Below, piece by piece: positions 1 to 7,807 of a DNA stretch of 41,479 nucleotides (its first letter is position 1; each line of letters opens with the position of its first letter). This DNA comes from Methanomicrobiales archaeon (GTDB lineage: Archaea > Halobacteriota > Methanomicrobia > Methanomicrobiales > Methanospirillaceae). The notes beneath the pieces were generated by a model. That model made no database searches. It was not told where the DNA came from and was given only the letters and a program-made list of their open reading frames with translations. The translations under genes were made by a program, and so were the position numbers. The stretch lies in contig JANYKQ010000062.1 of assembly GCA_025358115.1 (NCBI GenBank), positions 1 through 41,479 on the forward strand, given 5' to 3'.

Positions 1-105
1 GGTGGTCTCGATACCCGGCAGCAGTTTTTTGTGGCAGATATCCTTTGCCACCCGGTAGGTATTCAGGAGCGTTCCTGCACTGTCAAAGACTACGGCAACG
101 GACAT
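1..105 (-). CDS. HAD-superfamily hydrolase, N-terminal part only
   Basis: The first 35 codons of a gene read leftwards out of the window. The protein starts MSVAVVFDSAGTLLNTYRVA, a hydrophobic strand followed by HAD motif I. In most HAD phosphatases this motif is DxDGT. Here it is D-S-A-G-T, with Ala at the second Asp, an arrangement also found in phosphonoacetaldehyde hydrolases (DxAGT). The gene diverges from the ribose-1,5-bisphosphate isomerase gene, and a TATA-like element about 25 nt upstream of this ATG suggests a leaderless mRNA. The substrate cannot be judged from this fragment. HAD membership is fairly safe; a phosphonatase role is only a possibility. Confidence 0.7.
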   Translation of the reverse strand, partial: MSVAVVFDSAGTLLNTYRVAKDICHKKLLPGIETT

Positions 106-118
106 TTGAGCACCCGGT

Positions 119-133
119 AATAAACTTATATGT
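119..133. promoter_or_regulatory. shared AT-rich promoter element between divergent genes
   Basis: The stretch AATAAACTTATATGT lies between the two divergent starts. On the minus strand it reads as a TATA-like box about 25 nt before the HAD start at 105, fitting a leaderless transcript. On the plus strand it lies about 40 nt before the ATG at 167. Archaeal box A elements are loose, so this rests on position and composition only. Confidence 0.4.
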
Positions 134-166
134 ACTTCACACTCTCCATTGAATCAATGAAGCTGA

Positions 167-1096
167 ATGTTTTCTACTGAAACTGCAGAGAAGATAAAAT
201 GCATGGAAATCCGGGGGGCCGGACGGATTGCCCGGGCTGCAGCCGAGGCATTAAAAAACGAAGCCCTGGGATCAAAAGCCACGATCACCGCTGCATTTAT
301 TGGTGAGATGGAACGGGCTGCTGCCCTGCTGGTTGCCACCCGGCCGACTGCCGTCTCGCTCCCCAACGCAGTTCATATGGTCATGGCCGGTCTCAACCGG
401 GCAAAAACCGTTGACGAGGCACGGGTAGGAATTGTCCAGCGTGCGGATGCGTTTATCCATTCCTCCCAGCATGCTGTGGAGAAGATCGCAGAGTTCGGCG
501 CCCGGCACATCCGGGATGGCGACACGATCCTTACCCACTGCAACTCCGAAGTGGCGCTCGGGTGCATCATCGAAGCGCACCGGCTCGGAAAGGAGATCGA
601 GGTCTTTGCCACGGAAGTACGTCCGAGAAACCAGGGACTCATCACCATCCGGACCCTCAATGATGCCGGCATTAAGACAAATTTCATCGTGGACTCAGCC
701 GTACGATCATTCATCAGCGACATGGATCTCGTTATCGTTGGCGCGGACGCAGTCACGGTGAACGGTGCGGTGGTGAACAAGATCGGCACCTCGCAGGTTG
801 CCCATGCAGCGTACGAAGCCCGGGTGAATGTGCTCGTGGCGGCTGAGACCTACAAGTTTGCCCCCCGGACAATCCTTGGCGAGGAGATCCAGATCGAGGA
901 ACGGCCCGCAGGAGAGGTACTACCGGACGAAATTGCCAGGACCCTGCCCCATGTCACGGTCCGTAACCCGGCGTTCGATGTAACTCCTGCCGAATTTATC
1001 GATCTGATCATCACCGAGAAGGGAGCGATTCCCCCGCAGATGGCCTACCTCATTATCCGCGAATATCTTGGCTGGGACATCACTGAGTTCAACTGA
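167..1096 (+). CDS. ribose-1,5-bisphosphate isomerase
   Basis: Converts ribose 1,5-bisphosphate to ribulose 1,5-bisphosphate, the middle step of the archaeal AMP pathway between AMP phosphorylase and form III RuBisCO. The 309-residue protein belongs to the eIF2B-alpha/methylthioribose-1-phosphate isomerase family. It has the N-terminal signature MEIRGAGRIARAAAEAL (13-29), the catalytic Cys125 in ILTHCNSE and the catalytic Asp194 in VGADAV. These match Cys133 and Asp202 of the characterised Thermococcus enzyme with the same offset of 8. The NKIGTSQ segment (204-210) is also typical. The ATG at 167 is preferred over the one at 203 because homologues have about 12 residues before MEIRGAG. AMP phosphorylase and RuBisCO are not in this window. 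Confidence 0.92.
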   Translation: MFSTETAEKIKCMEIRGAGRIARAAAEALKNEALGSKATITAAFIGEMERAAALLVATRPTAVSLPNAVHMVMAGLNRAKTVDEARVGIVQRADAFIHSSQHAVEKIAEFGARHIRDGDTILTHCNSEVALGCIIEAHRLGKEIEVFATEVRPRNQGLITIRTLNDAGIKTNFIVDSAVRSFISDMDLVIVGADAVTVNGAVVNKIGTSQVAHAAYEARVNVLVAAETYKFAPRTILGEEIQIEERPAGEVLPDEIARTLPHVTVRNPAFDVTPAEFIDLIITEKGAIPPQMAYLIIREYLGWDITEFN

Positions 1097-1158
1097 AACA
1101 TGGCGTCCCCTTTTGGAGCCAATGGTGAAGAACGTAGTCTAATACCTGATAAAATATT

Positions 1159-1275
1159 ATGACTTTCAGGATTGAAGACTTACGAACCGATCGTATCGTC
1201 CTGCGGGAATTTCGGGAATCCGACGTATGGGAAGGTTCCGATGCTCGGCAGGTATATCGGATTTTTTTGATCTGA
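1159..1275 (+). pseudogene. truncated GNAT acetyltransferase (RimJ/RimL type) remnant
   Basis: A 38-codon reading frame begins MTFRIEDLRTDRIVLREFRE, the typical N-terminus of RimJ/RimL-like GNAT acetyltransferases (LxTxRLxLRxF, then an acidic 'ESD' turn). After ESDVWE the similarity ends and the frame runs into TGA at 1273. The acetyl-CoA binding region is absent, and no continuation is visible in other frames before lysA. It is read as the stub of a deleted gene. The family match rests on about 25 residues. Confidence 0.5.
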
Positions 1276-1347
1276 CAGAGATCACACAAAGCAGTCACGG
1301 AACGATAACCAACGAATCCAACCGTGTTTTTCCCCATCTCTCTTAAA

Positions 1348-1359
1348 AAAATAAATTAT
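1348..1359 (+). promoter_or_regulatory. TATA box of lysA
   Basis: AAAATAAATTAT is centred about 27 nt before the lysA ATG at 1380, the archaeal box A distance to the transcription start. The mRNA is therefore probably leaderless or nearly so. No Shine-Dalgarno sequence is evident at this start, which fits. Confidence 0.5.
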
Positions 1360-1379
1360 GGGAGAGACCATCTATACGC

Positions 1380-2714
1380 ATGCAGGAAGAGAAACCTATA
1401 AAAAAGACCGTCCCTTTTTCCCGGCACCAGATCGAGGAGCTCGAAAAGAGGTACCCGACACCGTTCCATATCTACGATGAGGAGGCGATCCGTGCAGCAT
1501 CGCGACGGCTTTACAAGGCATTCTCGTGGGTAACGGGTCCTGACGGAAAAGAGGGCGGGTTCAAGAACTACTTCGCGGTCAAGGCCCTTCCCAACCCGTA
1601 CATCCTTCGTGTCCTTCGCGAAGAAGGCCAGGGTGCGGACTGCAGCTCGCTTCCGGAGCTCCAGCTGGCAGAGGCCGTCGGGATAACCGGTGAGGAGATC
1701 ATGTTCACCTCCAACGATACGCCGGCAGAAGAGTTCGTAAAGGCAAAAAAACTGGGGGCAATCATCAATCTCGACGATATCACCCATATCGACTTTCTGG
1801 AAAAGACAGCCGGGATCCCCGGGCTTATCTGTTTCCGGTACAACCCCGGCGAGGAATACAGTCATGGCAACCCGATTATCGGAAACCCGAGCGAAGCCAA
1901 ATACGGGCTCACGCACGATCAGATCCTCAAAGCGTACAAAATCGCACAGCAGAAGGGTGCAAAGCGTTTCGGCCTGCATGCCATGATCGTGTCCAACCAG
2001 CGCAAAGAGGATATCCTTGCCGATGCAGCCCGGCTGCTGTTCAACCTGGCTGTGGAAATCCATGAGCAGACCGGCATCCGGCTTGAGTTTATCAATCTCG
2101 GGGGAGGCATCGGCATTCCTTATGCGCCAGCTGATCACCAGGTGAACATCGAGGATTATGCACGTGGCGTGCACGAGGCCTATAAGGAGATCATTGTCAA
2201 AAACGGTCTTGCACCGGTACGCATTGTTATGGAAAGCGGCAGGGCAGCAACCGGGCCATACGGCTACCTGGTCTCCCGGGTTCGCCATGTTACGCAAAAG
2301 CACCGTGCCTATGTCGGCCTGGACGCATGCATGGCAAATCTCATGCGCCCCGCACTCTATGGAGCCCATCACCAGATTACGGTACTGGGAAAGGAAAACC
2401 GTCCCCTGGATCACGTGTACGATGTGACCGGCAGTTTATGCGAGAACAATGACAAGTTCGCTGTCCAGAGGGCACTTCCCAAAGTGGAACCCGGGGATCT
2501 CATGGTCATACACGACACCGGAGCGCACGGTCATGCGATGGGATTCAACTACAACGGCAAGCTCCGGTCAGCCGAGTTCCTGTTGCTGGCTGGCGGCAAA
2601 TTCAAACTTATCCGGAGGGCCGAGACAATAGAGGATTATTTTGCTTCCCTTGACTTTGAAGGGTCGGATTTCGCCGGTCTTGCGCAAAAAAAGCACCCTC
2701 TCCCTTTACAGTAA
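1380..2714 (+). CDS. lysA: diaminopimelate decarboxylase
   Basis: Decarboxylates meso-diaminopimelate to L-lysine, the last step of lysine synthesis. The 444-residue protein is a fold type III PLP enzyme with an N-terminal alpha/beta barrel and a C-terminal beta domain. The PLP lysine is Lys68 in NYFAVKALPNP. A Gly-rich phosphate-binding stretch (LGGGIGIPY) lies mid-protein. The C-terminal active-site segments GSLCENNDKFA and HDTGAHGHAMGFNYNG are present, as is the MRPALYGAHH segment. Its length is slightly above the family norm of about 420. The pathway partner dapF lies 1.2 kb downstream on the same strand, but an AT-rich insertion with a foreign-looking gene separates them, so they are not one operon now. 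Confidence 0.95.
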   Translation: MQEEKPIKKTVPFSRHQIEELEKRYPTPFHIYDEEAIRAASRRLYKAFSWVTGPDGKEGGFKNYFAVKALPNPYILRVLREEGQGADCSSLPELQLAEAVGITGEEIMFTSNDTPAEEFVKAKKLGAIINLDDITHIDFLEKTAGIPGLICFRYNPGEEYSHGNPIIGNPSEAKYGLTHDQILKAYKIAQQKGAKRFGLHAMIVSNQRKEDILADAARLLFNLAVEIHEQTGIRLEFINLGGGIGIPYAPADHQVNIEDYARGVHEAYKEIIVKNGLAPVRIVMESGRAATGPYGYLVSRVRHVTQKHRAYVGLDACMANLMRPALYGAHHQITVLGKENRPLDHVYDVTGSLCENNDKFAVQRALPKVEPGDLMVIHDTGAHGHAMGFNYNGKLRSAEFLLLAGGKFKLIRRAETIEDYFASLDFEGSDFAGLAQKKHPLPLQ

Positions 2715-2735
2715 AAGGTAAAAAAAGGATGAGGC

Positions 2736-2801
2736 CTAGTCCAGGTTAAAACCTGCAATGTCCTTTTTGCAGCGTGTGAACGTTTCTATATCAATACCGA
2801 G
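2736..2801 (-). pseudogene. possible C-terminal gene remnant
   Basis: On the minus strand a short frame ends ...DIETFTRCKKDIAGFNLD followed by TAG. Its codon choice and amino-acid make-up look like a genuine protein C-terminus, yet a stop lies only 23 codons upstream. It sits convergent to lysA at the edge of the AT-rich segment. I do not recognise the family. It may be the tail of a gene lost when the AT-rich DNA was inserted, or chance. Confidence 0.22.
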
Positions 2802-3001
2802 TGTAATTTAGTCAGCATTGATAGGAAAAATCAGGTGCTTGCGGGAGAAAGGGAAGATAGAGATCCGGATCATATCAGTCATATTCTTTAAGGAAGAGAT
2901 TTGGATTAGCTAAGAATTGGATCGGAAAACGAGTGATAATTCTTCTGGCGGAAGATGTGAGAGAAGAAGATTAATTGAAACTATGAAGTGGTTGAGAGAC
3001 T

Positions 3002-3622
3002 ATGAAAAATAAGAATATTGAATTCCCCGTATTCATTGTTTTTGAGTTTGTAAGTGTTATCATTATCGTTATTTTATTATTGCTTCAAGTGGATCACCAA
3101 GCGGATCCCGCTCCAAACTCGTTAATATTGGCTCTTTTTACAGTAGGAGCTGCTATAGGGGGAGTAACGGTCGCTTGGCTTATCTATGAACAATTGAAAG
3201 CACAACACGACCAATTAAAATTAACGGGTGGCTTTAACGAAGCGCAGGTCATATTACAATTACATGCAGATTTCACTCAAAATAATGATATTAGATATAT
3301 ATATGAGAAATTAGAAGAATCCCGTAACGACGAAAGTGTACATCTTAAAAAAGAGGATAAAACCAAAATATCCGCGTATCTTACTTTTTTTGAAGCGGTT
3401 TATTATTTGTTAAACAAAGGGATACTTAAAATTGGACCAGTGAATGATTTATTTGGATATAGATTCTTTTTAGCTGTTCATAACGAGGATGTTCAAAAAT
3501 TAGAACTAATAAAAGATGCCGGCTATTATGTGGATATTTTTAAACTGCATAAAGAATTGACCGATTATCGAAAAGGTAAAGGAGAGGAGATATTAAATGA
3601 TGAACACTCTTTAAACAAATAA
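3002..3622 (+). CDS. hypothetical membrane protein, AT-rich
   Basis: A 206-residue protein with two predicted membrane helices near the N-terminus (about 9-29 and 42-62), joined by a short loop containing DHQADPAP. The remaining 140 residues are charged, helical and probably cytosolic. Their Tyr/Phe-rich, His-containing make-up and the hairpin-plus-helical-tail layout recall the DUF4760-like group of small membrane proteins, but I cannot assign it firmly. Codon use is strongly AT-rich (many TTA, ATA, AAA and AAT codons), unlike the GC-rich genes on both sides, which points to horizontal acquisition. No neighbour suggests a function, and no strong Shine-Dalgarno sequence precedes the ATG. Confidence 0.75.
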   Translation: MKNKNIEFPVFIVFEFVSVIIIVILLLLQVDHQADPAPNSLILALFTVGAAIGGVTVAWLIYEQLKAQHDQLKLTGGFNEAQVILQLHADFTQNNDIRYIYEKLEESRNDESVHLKKEDKTKISAYLTFFEAVYYLLNKGILKIGPVNDLFGYRFFLAVHNEDVQKLELIKDAGYYVDIFKLHKELTDYRKGKGEEILNDEHSLNK

Positions 3623-3728
3623 TTCACGGATTATGACCCGTATTTAAGAAAAATAGCGGTAATTTATCAAACCTTTTAATCGCGTTGACCTTTCTTGTTT
3701 ATTTCATATTTTTAATGTCAATGGTTGT

Positions 3729-3769
3729 CATGTCACTTTTCACCAAAGACTAAAGTGTTAAGTGACATG
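3729..3769. repeat. 10-bp perfect inverted repeat
   Basis: CATGTCACTT (3729-3738) and AAGTGACATG (3760-3769) are exact reverse complements with 21 nt between them. The pair lies between the AT-rich gene and dapF. It could form a hairpin at the end of the upstream transcript, act as a dimer-binding operator for dapF, or be the scar of the inserted segment. No T-run follows, so a plain terminator is less likely. Confidence 0.6.
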
Positions 3770-3899
3770 GGATCTAAATCCGCAATGACTGAAACCGGTA
3801 TCCTAAGTCTCTCTGAACCGATGCCTTTATGGAATGACAGAACCCCCAACAGTATGATAGCAGGGCGCCGGGGCGCTTGTGAAACGGCAGGGATTTTGC

Positions 3900-4718
3900 A
3901 TGGAGATTCTTTTCACCAAACTGCACGAAAATGGCAATGACTTCATCGTCATCGATGAATGGGAACATGTCGTCATCCCGGATGACATGAAAGCACAGTT
4001 CGCCGCGAGCTACTGTGACCGGCGGTTCGGTATCGGCGCCGAAGGGGTGATCTTCCTGAAGCATTCGGAGAAGAGCGATATCCATATGCGACTTTTCCAG
4101 CCCGACCAGAGTGAAGCCGGGATGTACGGCAATGGCATCCGCTGCCTGGCAAAATATGCCTTTGATGCCGGGTACGTCAAGGGCACCTGCACGGTCGATA
4201 CCCTTGCCGGTCCCGTTGGTGTTGACATGGCATACCGTGACGACACCTTCGTTGCCACCATCAGCATGCCCACACCGAAATTCGGTCGGCCGGAGATCCC
4301 TGCAAAGGGAGACGGCGAATACAGGGAACACATCGGCGTTTTTGAAGTCTATGCTGCCAATACCGGTGTACCGCACGCCGTGGTGCTGGTGGACGATCTG
4401 GAGACGGTGAATGTTGAAGCGCTTGCTCCTCCCGTCCGCCATCACGACTCGTTTACCAAAGGGGCGAACGTGAACTTCGTCCAGAAGACCGGTGACGACA
4501 GTATCCGGATCCGCACCTTTGAGCGCGGGGTTGAAGGAGAGACGCTCTCCTGCGGCACCGGGGCTACAGCCTCTGCTGCAGTGGTTCACCACCTTGGGAT
4601 GATGGGAGATATCGTAAAGGTGGAGACCGGGGGCGGGTCGCTGGTCATTTACCTGCAGGGCGGAACAAAGATGGAAGGCCCGGCCGAGACCGTCTTTTCC
4701 GGCACCATCCGGTTCTGA
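3900..4718 (+). CDS. dapF: diaminopimelate epimerase, with altered catalytic Cys
   Basis: Interconverts LL- and meso-diaminopimelate, supplying LysA. The 272-residue length is normal for the family. The start is placed at ATG 3900 (MEILFTKLHENGNDF) because the family begins at this strand; the open frame extends back only to a GTG at 3879. The conserved HxNGNDF, RRFGIG and ETLSCGTGA segments are present, and Cys218 in SCGTGA is the second catalytic cysteine. The first catalytic site, CGNG in the family, reads M-Y-G-N-G-I-R-C: Tyr76 replaces the Cys base (codon TAC at 4125-4127; TGC would give Cys). GIGAEG also carries Glu where Asp is usual. A two-base mechanism with one thiol missing would be impaired, so either the base is wrong or the enzyme has changed. 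Confidence 0.9.
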   Translation: MEILFTKLHENGNDFIVIDEWEHVVIPDDMKAQFAASYCDRRFGIGAEGVIFLKHSEKSDIHMRLFQPDQSEAGMYGNGIRCLAKYAFDAGYVKGTCTVDTLAGPVGVDMAYRDDTFVATISMPTPKFGRPEIPAKGDGEYREHIGVFEVYAANTGVPHAVVLVDDLETVNVEALAPPVRHHDSFTKGANVNFVQKTGDDSIRIRTFERGVEGETLSCGTGATASAAVVHHLGMMGDIVKVETGGGSLVIYLQGGTKMEGPAETVFSGTIRF

Positions 4719-4724
4719 TCTTTT

Positions 4725-7706
4725 TTATTCCGCCTGTTCGCCATCCTTTCCGAGCACGATACCCATCATTGCTGCCAGGGTCATGGTGATCTCAATCTCG
4801 GTATCCGACCAGACCCTCTCAGTCCGGGTATCGGAAAACCCGATAAAGCCCCAGTAGACATTCCTGACATGGATCGGGACAATGAGAATTGATAAGACGC
4901 CCATCCCGTCAAGCATCTGCCGGATCGGTTCAGGAAACCTGCTCCGGATACCGGTAACCCATGCTCCTGAGGAGAGCCGCTCTGCCCATTCGCGGGAGAA
5001 TTTGTCCCCGCATGCATGATGGGTTGACGGCGTGGAATCCATCTCTCCTGTCTCTGCAATCCAGTGGAATTTCCGGACGGGTATGTGAGACCGGGAAGGG
5101 GAATTGTTCGTATCTTCGTAGATATACGCAATGTCTGCCTTGATCGCTTCACCTATGGTGGCAAGAATGCGGGGAATGGGATCTTTCAGCCGGCCGGTGA
5201 GCAGGAAACCCGAGGCGGCTGCAAACCCGTGGAGGAGCCGTTCCCGGTGATGGGCCGTGTCTTCTGCAATTTTGCGCAGCGTGATATCCCGGGTGACATT
5301 GTAGAATTCGGACACTTCGCCGGTGAGCGGGTTGGGGATTGCACGGATTGTTGATTCCAGCCAGACCAGGTGCCCGTCATTGTGTACCATGCGATAGACC
5401 AGGGTAGCAGAGTCCGTCTCTTTCCGTGTCAGGATATCGTGCATCTCCTGTATGGCAGGAATATCTTCAGGGAAGATAAGATCCAGGACACACCTGCCAA
5501 TGGCATCTTCCGGCTCATACCCGAGAACTGTTTTTACTGCTGGCGAGATGTAGGTCAGGATGAAACGGGCATCGTGATGATTGATGATATCGATCGAGTT
5601 GTCGGCCAGATCGCGGTACATCTGCTCGCTCCGGGTGAGATTTCTCTCGGTAATGGTGCGGCTGCTGACGTCCCGGACAGATATAATATTGGCAGTCCTG
5701 CCCTCGTATACGATCCGGTTGCCCAGCACCTCTGCGGTTATCCGGTTTCCTTTTGCGGTGATGCCGGTATAGGTCTGCATGATCGCCTTTCGTTCCGGTC
5801 CCATCGTTGCGAAATCCCGCTGTGCATTCTCCAGGGATTCCGGGGCAACAAACCGGAAAACCGGACCTCCCAGTGCCGCTTCCAGGTTGTCAAGCTCGAA
5901 CAGGGTAAGTGCTGCCTGGTTGGTGGTGAGGACATTGCCGGCAGGATCGGTGATGACAAGTGCATCGAGGGAGCACTCGGCAAGTTGCCGGTACCGCTCT
6001 GCACCCACACTGAGCTCCTTTTCCAGCAGTTTGCGTGCGGTGATCTCCCGGGATATGCTGAAGAGCTCCAGGATCTTTCCGGACTGCTCGTCGCGGATCA
6101 CGTTGGTTGTGGATTCAAACCAGAGGTAATGGCCATCCCGGTGACGGAAGCGGAAGCTGGCGGTGGCCCGGGTGATCCCCTTGCCTATGATACGCTGAAT
6201 ATCGCCGATGACCACGCCAAGATCCTCCGGGTGCACCATCTCAAGCAGGGACCGTCCCAGCACCTCTTCTTCAGAATACCCGAGAACCGGTGTGACGACC
6301 GGCGATACATAGGTAAGGACACATTCGGGGGTCTGGCGCGTGATGATATCGAGTGAGTTCTCTGCAAGGAAGCGGTACTTCCGTTCACTCTCCACAAGTC
6401 TTTCCTCTGCCTGCTTGCGCTCCGTGATGTTCCGTATCGCTACCATTACGGCGGGTTTGCCTTCAATGAGTGTTCTCACCCCCCTTCCCTCAACTATTAC
6501 CGATGTGCCGTCCAGCCGGAGCATCTCTAATTCCATGGGGGGGGACAACTCCCCGGCAAGATCTTTTTGGATATTTGCCTTCACGGCATCGCGGGTCTTA
6601 GGCTCGATAAAATCGAGGATCGGTTTACCCACCATTTTTTCAGGATCCCGGGCACCAATGATTGCCTGGGCTGCAGGGTTAACGTAGATGATCTCCCCGT
6701 CACGGTGAAGGATAACTGCATCCGGCGAGATCTCGATGAGTTTGCGGAACCGCTCCTCGCTCTCGCGCAGATCCTGCTCGGCCCGGGTCCTCTGGGTGAT
6801 GTCGAGAGCGGTAAAGGTGACACCCCGTGTGGGGTCCGTCATATCGAGGGGTGCAGAACTGAGGAGAATGTCAATAAAACTCCCGTCCTTTTTCTTCCAC
6901 CGGGTCTGGACCGTACCCGATCCGGTCCGGTCCATCTGTGCGTATTTTTCCCTGCCAACCCGCTCGAACTCTCCCTGTGTCGGGTAGAGTATACGGGCTG
7001 ACCTGCCGATGAGTTCACCGGCATCATACCCGGTCATCTGGCAGAGGCGGTTATTGACCTCGAGGAGTACCCGCCCCGAGACTACACCGATACCTATGGG
7101 TGCTGCGCTGATGATGCTGCGCAACCGCGCTTCGCTCTCCTGCAGGGCCTGCTCGCGATGCCGGAGCTCCGTGAGATCTTCGAGCCGGACCGAGACACCT
7201 TTGCGCCCGTCATTGAAGACCGCCGGGGTGACGTAGCAGGAATAGAACCGGTCTCCTTTATTGAGCAGAAGTGTCCCGTGCCATTCTTTCCCCGCGATGC
7301 CGTCTTTTAAGATGGTGATGAAGTTTTCCAAAGCGTCCTCGAATACCGGGACTGCGGCAGAATATTCGAAGTTCTTGCCGATGAGATCGGGGGAAGTTAC
7401 CTTGATCAGGTTCAAAAAAGGCTCATTGGCAAAGACGATGCGCAGGCTGCTGTCCAGCTGCATGACGAGATCGGATGAGATCGAGAGCATTGCCGACTGG
7501 GGCATCCGGTGTGAAAGGGCATAGATCTTTGCCATGCCGAAATGGCGCATCTCAACCTGGCCCGAGACCAGCAGGGTTTCGAGATATCGCCCGGCAGTGT
7601 TCCGGTTGATACCGATCTTTTTTACCATATCCGTTATACTGAGCCCCTGGGGATTATCCCGTAAAATGTTGAGTATCCTCGTGGTATTTTCCCTGCTCAG
7701 TACCAT
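4725..7706 (-). CDS. HTH / multi-PAS / GAF sensor-regulator without kinase domain
   Basis: A 993-residue cytoplasmic protein. Residues 1-65 form a winged-helix-like DNA-binding domain (NPQGLSITDMVKKIGINRNT is the likely helix-turn-helix). About six PAS/PAC modules follow, at roughly 70-185, 190-315, 318-440, 442-565, 568-690 and 692-818, joined by the charged linkers common between tandem PAS modules (for example LRESEERFRKLIEISPDA). A GAF-like domain fills about 825-985. There is no transmembrane segment, no phosphoacceptor histidine domain and no ATPase domain. Signals sensed by PAS and GAF probably act directly on the N-terminal DNA-binding domain (inference). Ligand and targets are unknown. 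It converges on dapF with only 6 bp between the stop codons. Tandem PAS repeats make exact domain borders approximate. Confidence 0.88.
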   Translation of the reverse strand: MVLSRENTTRILNILRDNPQGLSITDMVKKIGINRNTAGRYLETLLVSGQVEMRHFGMAKIYALSHRMPQSAMLSISSDLVMQLDSSLRIVFANEPFLNLIKVTSPDLIGKNFEYSAAVPVFEDALENFITILKDGIAGKEWHGTLLLNKGDRFYSCYVTPAVFNDGRKGVSVRLEDLTELRHREQALQESEARLRSIISAAPIGIGVVSGRVLLEVNNRLCQMTGYDAGELIGRSARILYPTQGEFERVGREKYAQMDRTGSGTVQTRWKKKDGSFIDILLSSAPLDMTDPTRGVTFTALDITQRTRAEQDLRESEERFRKLIEISPDAVILHRDGEIIYVNPAAQAIIGARDPEKMVGKPILDFIEPKTRDAVKANIQKDLAGELSPPMELEMLRLDGTSVIVEGRGVRTLIEGKPAVMVAIRNITERKQAEERLVESERKYRFLAENSLDIITRQTPECVLTYVSPVVTPVLGYSEEEVLGRSLLEMVHPEDLGVVIGDIQRIIGKGITRATASFRFRHRDGHYLWFESTTNVIRDEQSGKILELFSISREITARKLLEKELSVGAERYRQLAECSLDALVITDPAGNVLTTNQAALTLFELDNLEAALGGPVFRFVAPESLENAQRDFATMGPERKAIMQTYTGITAKGNRITAEVLGNRIVYEGRTANIISVRDVSSRTITERNLTRSEQMYRDLADNSIDIINHHDARFILTYISPAVKTVLGYEPEDAIGRCVLDLIFPEDIPAIQEMHDILTRKETDSATLVYRMVHNDGHLVWLESTIRAIPNPLTGEVSEFYNVTRDITLRKIAEDTAHHRERLLHGFAAASGFLLTGRLKDPIPRILATIGEAIKADIAYIYEDTNNSPSRSHIPVRKFHWIAETGEMDSTPSTHHACGDKFSREWAERLSSGAWVTGIRSRFPEPIRQMLDGMGVLSILIVPIHVRNVYWGFIGFSDTRTERVWSDTEIEITMTLAAMMGIVLGKDGEQAE

Positions 7707-7730
7707 TGGTCTGCAATTATTCGCAGTGTT

Positions 7731-7741
7731 CTGATATAATG
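7731..7741 (-). promoter_or_regulatory. TATA box of the PAS sensor gene
   Basis: On the minus strand CATTATATCA lies about 28 nt upstream of the ATG at 7706. This is the right spacing for a leaderless archaeal transcript and supports that start. Confidence 0.45.
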
Positions 7742-7769
7742 TTTACAATTTATCCCAAATTTTGCAAAC

Positions 7770-7804
7770 AGAAATAAAAAAAGAACAGGATCGGGTGTCA
7801 CCCG
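7770..7804 (-). terminator. hairpin plus T-run after radB
   Basis: Just past the radB stop, the minus strand reads CGGGTGTCACCCG (a 5-6 bp stem at 7792-7804) followed within 10 nt by a seven-T run. Archaeal termination mainly needs the T-run, and this layout fits the end of the larC-radB transcript. Confidence 0.6.
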
Positions 7805-7807
7805 CGA

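Noticed and set aside
3774-4592. 272-codon open frame on the minus strand
   Set aside because: It is antisense to dapF, whose family motifs are clear. No independent start signals or domains.
5370-6356. 328-codon open frame on the plus strand
   Set aside because: It is antisense to the PAS-repeat sensor gene; its codons are a by-product of that gene's GC-rich third positions, and it shows no domain.
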